Assembly: GCA_004762125.1 (NCBI GenBank)
Contig: SIHQ01000013.1
Coordinates: 62,001 to 126,000, forward strand
Length of the DNA: 64,000 nucleotides
Direction of reading: 5' to 3'
Source of the DNA: Oceanospirillales bacterium
Lineage (GTDB): Bacteria > Pseudomonadota > Gammaproteobacteria > Pseudomonadales > Endozoicomonadaceae
Shown here: positions 60,254 to 64,000 of the stretch, in pieces
How positions within the stretch are numbered: the first letter of the stretch is position 1
Layout of the letters: each line of letters opens with the position of its first letter
Position numbers and translations under genes: made by a program
Notes under the pieces: generated by a model
The model's input: the letters and a program-made list of their open reading frames with translations, nothing else
Database searches by the model: none
Told to the model about the DNA's origin: nothing

Positions 60254-61715
60254 ATTCAACTCTCTTTGGTTGAGGTTCGGCTTCTTTTTTTATGGCTCGG
60301 TATTCCTGGCAATTTTTTAATAGAGGGATGCCTTTTCCCGGATTCAGCGTGCCAATAGGATCGAAAACATGTTTGACGCTATGAAATAACTCAATTTCCT
60401 TATTACTGAACTGAACCGGCATCTGTCGAATTTTTTCAATTCCTACTCCATGCTCACCGGTAATACATCCGCCAACAGCAACGCATAATTCAAGAATCTT
60501 TCCGCCAAATTCTTCAGTTCTTTCGAACTCACCAGGAATATTGGCATCAAACAAAATCAACGGATGAAGGTTTCCATCCCCAGCATGAAATACATTGGCA
60601 ACCCGAAGATCATAGTGCTCAGACATGCGTTGCATTTCAGTTAGAACATAAGAAAGCTGTCCTCTGGGAATAGTGCCGTCCATGCAATAGTAATCCGGTG
60701 ATAGACGACCAACAGCAGGAAAGGCAGATTTACGCCCTTTCCAGAGTAAGGCTCTTTCTGCTTCGCTTTGAGAGGTACGTATGGATGTAGCACCAAACTC
60801 GCGGAACACCAGTTCAACCAGTTCAATATGTTCCTGTACTTCTTCTTCTGTGCCGTCGACTTCGCACAACAGCAAAGCTTTTGCGTCTGCTGGATACCCT
60901 GCATGAACAAAGGCTTCAGCAGCCTGTATCGCGTAGCTGTCCATCATTTCCAGACCAGCAGGAATGATTCCTCGAGAAATAATGCCGCCCACTGCGTCGC
61001 CGGCTTGCTGCACGTTATCAAACCCAGCCATGACCACTTTGGCTTTTTCAGGCGTGGGTAATAACTTAACGGTGATATTGGTAACGACTCCCAGTAAGCC
61101 TTCAGAGCCTGTGAACAAAGCCAGCAGATCCATGCCGCAACTGTCCAGGCCTTCACTGCCAATGATCATCAGTTCACCGTCAACCGTGATCATTTCTATC
61201 TTCAGAATATTATGAACCGTCAGACCATACTTCAGGCAATGCACGCCTCCTGAGTTCTCGGCGACATTACCGCCTATAGTGCAGGCGATCTGAGAAGAGG
61301 GGTCTGGCCCATAATAAAGACCATGTTCCGCGGCTGATTCACTGATAGCAAGATTACGCACACCAGGCTGTACCCGCGCAGTTTTGGCAATAGGATCAAT
61401 ATGTATAATCTTTTTGAATTTCGCCAAAGATAGAACAACACCGTTCGGATCAGGCATAGCTCCTGCACACAGTCCAGTTCCTGCACCTCGTGCGACCACT
61501 GGAATTTTAAACTGATAGCAGATCTTCATAATTTTTTGAACTTGTTCTACTGTTTCAGGCAAAACAACCAGCATAGGCATATCGCAATACATCGAAAGCC
61601 CGTCACACTCGTAAGGCTTTTGAGTTTCTTGATCAGAAATGACATATTCCGGGTCGATAAAATGTCGAAAAAGCTCTGCCAGTTCCTCTCTATCTGGTGT
61701 TTGCATGTTAGTCAT
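60246..61715 (-). CDS. glcD: Glycolate oxidase catalytic FAD subunit GlcD
   Basis: 489 residues from ATG 61715 with GGAGG upstream; the open frame continues to 61757. FAD_binding_4 domain (VVARGAGTGLCAGAMPDPNGVV, GGNVAENSGGVHCLKYGLT, FTGSEGLLGVVTNITVKLLP) and C-terminal domain with HAGDGNLHPLILFD and GCITGEHGVGIEK. It oxidises glycolate (or D-lactate) to glyoxylate (pyruvate). Position in a glcBGDEF order makes glycolate the likely substrate. Confidence 0.95.
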   Translation of the reverse strand: MTNMQTPDREELAELFRHFIDPEYVISDQETQKPYECDGLSMYCDMPMLVVLPETVEQVQKIMKICYQFKIPVVARGAGTGLCAGAMPDPNGVVLSLAKFKKIIHIDPIAKTARVQPGVRNLAISESAAEHGLYYGPDPSSQIACTIGGNVAENSGGVHCLKYGLTVHNILKIEMITVDGELMIIGSEGLDSCGMDLLALFTGSEGLLGVVTNITVKLLPTPEKAKVVMAGFDNVQQAGDAVGGIISRGIIPAGLEMMDSYAIQAAEAFVHAGYPADAKALLLCEVDGTEEEVQEHIELVELVFREFGATSIRTSQSEAERALLWKGRKSAFPAVGRLSPDYYCMDGTIPRGQLSYVLTEMQRMSEHYDLRVANVFHAGDGNLHPLILFDANIPGEFERTEEFGGKILELCVAVGGCITGEHGVGIEKIRQMPVQFSNKEIELFHSVKHVFDPIGTLNPGKGIPLLKNCQEYRAIKKEAEPQPKRVEYA

Positions 61716-61816
61716 TATTATTCCTCCCCAACCATTAAAGGTGTGAATAGACTGCAAACAAATTCAGCCTAATGCTTCAGAGCGTCAATGGTTGTGTGTA
61801 TAAAATATAAACCCTA

Positions 61817-62251
61817 TTACGCGGCATTTGTCTTTCGTAATAAAAAGTGATCGATACCTGCCTGTGCACATTCCATATCTTGCTTTGGTGTTCCGGAGCT
61901 CAGACCAATACCACCAACAACTTCGTTATTATCAAAAACTGGAAGACCTCCTCCAACGACACACAAACGACCGCCTAAAGCCGTATGAATGCCAAACGCC
62001 AAACTACCTGGCACACACACTTCATTGTATTCATGGGTGGCTTTACGTGCAGCAGAGGCAGTGAAGGATTTATCCTGTGCAATTGTTACACTGGTTGTTT
62101 TGCCACCGTCCATACGTTCAAACGCGATCAACGTCCCGGACTCATCCGTGATAGCGATGCACATGGGAACACCAATTTCACTGGCTTTAGCACGTGCACC
62201 ATCAATCAGAAGTTGGGCATCTGCTAGGTCAAGTCTATTAATTGATAACAT
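61817..62251 (-). CDS. glcG: GlcG/HbpS-like protein
   Basis: 144 residues from ATG 62251 with AGGAATT upstream. It is a DUF336 domain: MCIAITDESGTLIAFERMDG, SFTASAARKATHEYNEV, GLPVFDNNEVVGGIGLSSGT. Family members bind haem or small ligands; in glc operons the function is unresolved. It sits between glcB and glcD. Confidence 0.93.
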   Translation of the reverse strand: MLSINRLDLADAQLLIDGARAKASEIGVPMCIAITDESGTLIAFERMDGGKTTSVTIAQDKSFTASAARKATHEYNEVCVPGSLAFGIHTALGGRLCVVGGGLPVFDNNEVVGGIGLSSGTPKQDMECAQAGIDHFLLRKTNAA

Positions 62252-62349
62252 GTTGATAATTCCTATGAGAGGTGTGGATAAGTATTTTTTATCCACACCT
62301 AAATTAAAAAGTACGTTGATGAATACAAACGAAACCGTTTGCTTATTAA

Positions 62350-64000
62350 TTATTCCACTTGTGTTTTGGCTTGCTGGCGTCTGGCATGCAAAACAGGCTC
62401 GGTGTAACCGCTAGGTTGTTCGCAGCCTTTAAAGATCAGATCGCAGGCGGCCTGAAATGCAACGCTTGTATCAAGATTTCGAGCCATTCTTCTGTATGCA
62501 GAATCTCCGGAATTTTGTAAATCTACGACTGAAGCCATACGTTTCAGAGTCTCCAGTACCTGATCATCGGTACATATTCCGTGGTGCAACCAATTCGCCA
62601 GATGTTGACTGGAGATACGCAGAGTTGCGCGGTCTTCCATTAATCCAACATTATTAATGTCTGGCACTTTGGAGCAACCAATACCCTGTTCAACCCAACG
62701 AACAACATAACCAAGAATGCTCTGAATATTGTTGTCGAGTTCTTCCTGAATAGCTTCGGGAGTAAGAACCATGCCACCCAACAGTGGCGGTGTGAGCAGA
62801 AGATCAATACTGGCTCGTTGACGATCTGCCAATAAGTCCTGCTGTCGAGCAACATTAACCTGATGATAGTGTGTCGCATGAAGGGTGGCAGCAGTGGGTG
62901 ATGGAACCCATGCACAGTTGGCTCCGGCTTCTGGATGGGCTTGCTTGGCATTCATCATTTCCAGCATTTCATCAGGCTTTGGCCACATCCCTTTGCCAAT
63001 TTGAGCCTTTCCTTTCAAGCCACATTCAAGACCAATATCCACATTGCGATCTTCATAGGCCGATATCCAGGGTTGTGCTTTGATAAGGTCTTTAGGTAGT
63101 ACTGGGCCGGCTTCCATACAGCTGTGTATTTCATCACCAGTACGATCAAGAAATCCGGTATTAATGAATACCAGTCGCTCTTTAACCGCTCTAATACATT
63201 CCTTAAGGTTCGCTGAAGTACGACGCTCCTCATCCATAACACCGATTTTCAAGGTGTAGGGAGCCAGTCCAATAATTTGCTCTATACGACCAAATAACGT
63301 GTTTGTGAAAGCGGCTTCTTCCGGTCCATGCATCTTTGGCTTAACAATATAGACGCTTCCCTCACGGCTATTACATAAACCTTTGCCCTTATTATTAAGG
63401 TCATGAATGGCACACAGCGATGTGACCAGAGCATCCAATATGCCTTCCGGAATCTCATTATCATTCTCGTCAAGTATGGCGTCTGTCGTCATTAAGTGAC
63501 CCACATTACGAATCAGCAGAAGGCTACGACCACGAAGGTGCAAAAATTCATTGCTGGGCGTTGTGTAAGTGCGATCAGCATTCAGGCGTCGGGTGATGTT
63601 TTTTCCACCTTTGGTAAAGGTTTCCTCAAGAGTTCCTTGCATCAAACCAAGCCAGTTGCGATAGACCGCAACCTTATCGGCACCGTCCACAGCCGCGACA
63701 GAGTCTTCACAATCAAGAATGGTGCTTAGTGCTGATTCAAGCAGAACATCTTTAAGACCTGACGTCGCTGTCTTGCCAATAGGATGACTTCGATCTATTT
63801 GAAGCTCGACATGTAACCCGTTATTACGAAGCAATAGAGCAAGGCTGTTTTTTTCATACCTGTAGCCAACAAACTGTTCTGCCCGCTTAAGAGAAGTAAC
63901 AGTGCCATCGGTCAGCTGAATATGAAGTGTCTTGTTGCCAGTTTCACCGGTTAACTCGTACTCAGAAACACTTGTATGGGAACCCTTAGTCAAAGGGGCT
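62350..64000 (-). CDS. glcB: Malate synthase G GlcB (5' end outside window)
   Basis: About 550 C-terminal residues of the ~720-residue enzyme. It condenses glyoxylate with acetyl-CoA to malate. Conserved blocks: [38 protein letters not shown] (acidic active-site region), [70 protein letters not shown] and [16 protein letters not shown]. It is the first gene visible in the operon; the start and promoter are beyond 64000. With GlcDEF it routes glycolate into the TCA cycle. Confidence 0.95.
   Translation of the reverse strand, partial: APLTKGSHTSVSEYELTGETGNKTLHIQLTDGTVTSLKRAEQFVGYRYEKNSLALLLRNNGLHVELQIDRSHPIGKTATSGLKDVLLESALSTILDCEDSVAAVDGADKVAVYRNWLGLMQGTLEETFTKGGKNITRRLNADRTYTTPSNEFLHLRGRSLLLIRNVGHLMTTDAILDENDNEIPEGILDALVTSLCAIHDLNNKGKGLCNSREGSVYIVKPKMHGPEEAAFTNTLFGRIEQIIGLAPYTLKIGVMDEERRTSANLKECIRAVKERLVFINTGFLDRTGDEIHSCMEAGPVLPKDLIKAQPWISAYEDRNVDIGLECGLKGKAQIGKGMWPKPDEMLEMMNAKQAHPEAGANCAWVPSPTAATLHATHYHQVNVARQQDLLADRQRASIDLLLTPPLLGGMVLTPEAIQEELDNNIQSILGYVVRWVEQGIGCSKVPDINNVGLMEDRATLRISSQHLANWLHHGICTDDQVLETLKRMASVVDLQNSGDSAYRRMARNLDTSVAFQAACDLIFKGCEQPSGYTEPVLHARRQQAKTQVE

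Noticed and set aside
1-64000. tRNA/rRNA genes, CRISPR arrays, prophage
   Set aside because: Reading the intergenic regions gave no cloverleaf-type T-loop motifs, no spaced direct-repeat arrays and no phage structural genes; a tRNAscan or CRISPR search would be the decisive test.

Overview
The window looks like a chromosomal segment of an AT-leaning, host-associated marine gammaproteobacterium. The best guess is Endozoicomonas or a close Oceanospirillales relative. This is inferred from a proteobacterial metabolic core (glcBGDEF, gltS, mmsA, TRAP and azurin genes) mixed with eukaryote-like or effector-like proteins (a RAP-domain protein, a candidate permuted-papain-fold effector, secreted orphan proteins) and many decayed insertion sequences. 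No rRNA, tRNA, CRISPR array or intact prophage was recognised.

Layout. 0-3.2 kb is a decay zone: two remnants of a DUF1329 gene, a pair of secreted orphan ORFs, a truncated CobW-type GTPase and an ISAs1 transposase relic. 3.2-9.5 kb holds a secreted alpha/beta hydrolase, orphan exported proteins, a phytanoyl-CoA-dioxygenase-family enzyme and an EamA transporter. 10-22 kb is dominated by four intact exported DUF1329 paralogues, interleaved with a sterol-desaturase-family enzyme and its TetR regulator, azurin, a secreted nuclease and a RecF/SMC-like ATPase. Three of the four DUF1329 genes carry the same ~88-nt upstream element, which folds into the same stem architecture with a covarying terminal hairpin. 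This candidate cis-regulatory RNA is the most interesting signal in the window. 22-26.8 kb is accessory: orphan ORFs, the RAP-domain protein, ISAs1 and IS1 remnants.

26.8-36 kb is a probable lipid, sterol or terpenoid-type catabolic island: three short-chain dehydrogenases, a two-domain VOC protein, a sulfotransferase, a TetR regulator, a DUF1214-like protein, an acyl-CoA dehydrogenase and an AraC regulator. It is split by a divergent promoter region containing a perfect 47-bp palindrome. With the DUF1329 array and the sterol-desaturase-like gene this suggests handling of a hydrophobic host-derived substrate, but that is inference.

37-48 kb carries gltS, the effector candidate, a small periplasmic protein, a DctPQM TRAP transporter, a LysR regulator, rarD and an L-cysteine-desulfidase gene broken by an apparent single-base deletion. 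48-52.5 kb has a tandem pair of exported methyltransferase-like proteins and another exported orphan. 53-57 kb encodes an omega-amino-acid aminotransferase plus CoA-acylating malonate/methylmalonate-semialdehyde dehydrogenase (a beta-alanine-type catabolic module) and a YeiH-family exporter. 57.2-57.8 kb holds a repeat cluster resembling a transposon end and a truncated NYN-domain gene. The right edge is the glycolate-utilisation operon glcB(partial)-glcG-glcD-glcE-glcF on the minus strand.
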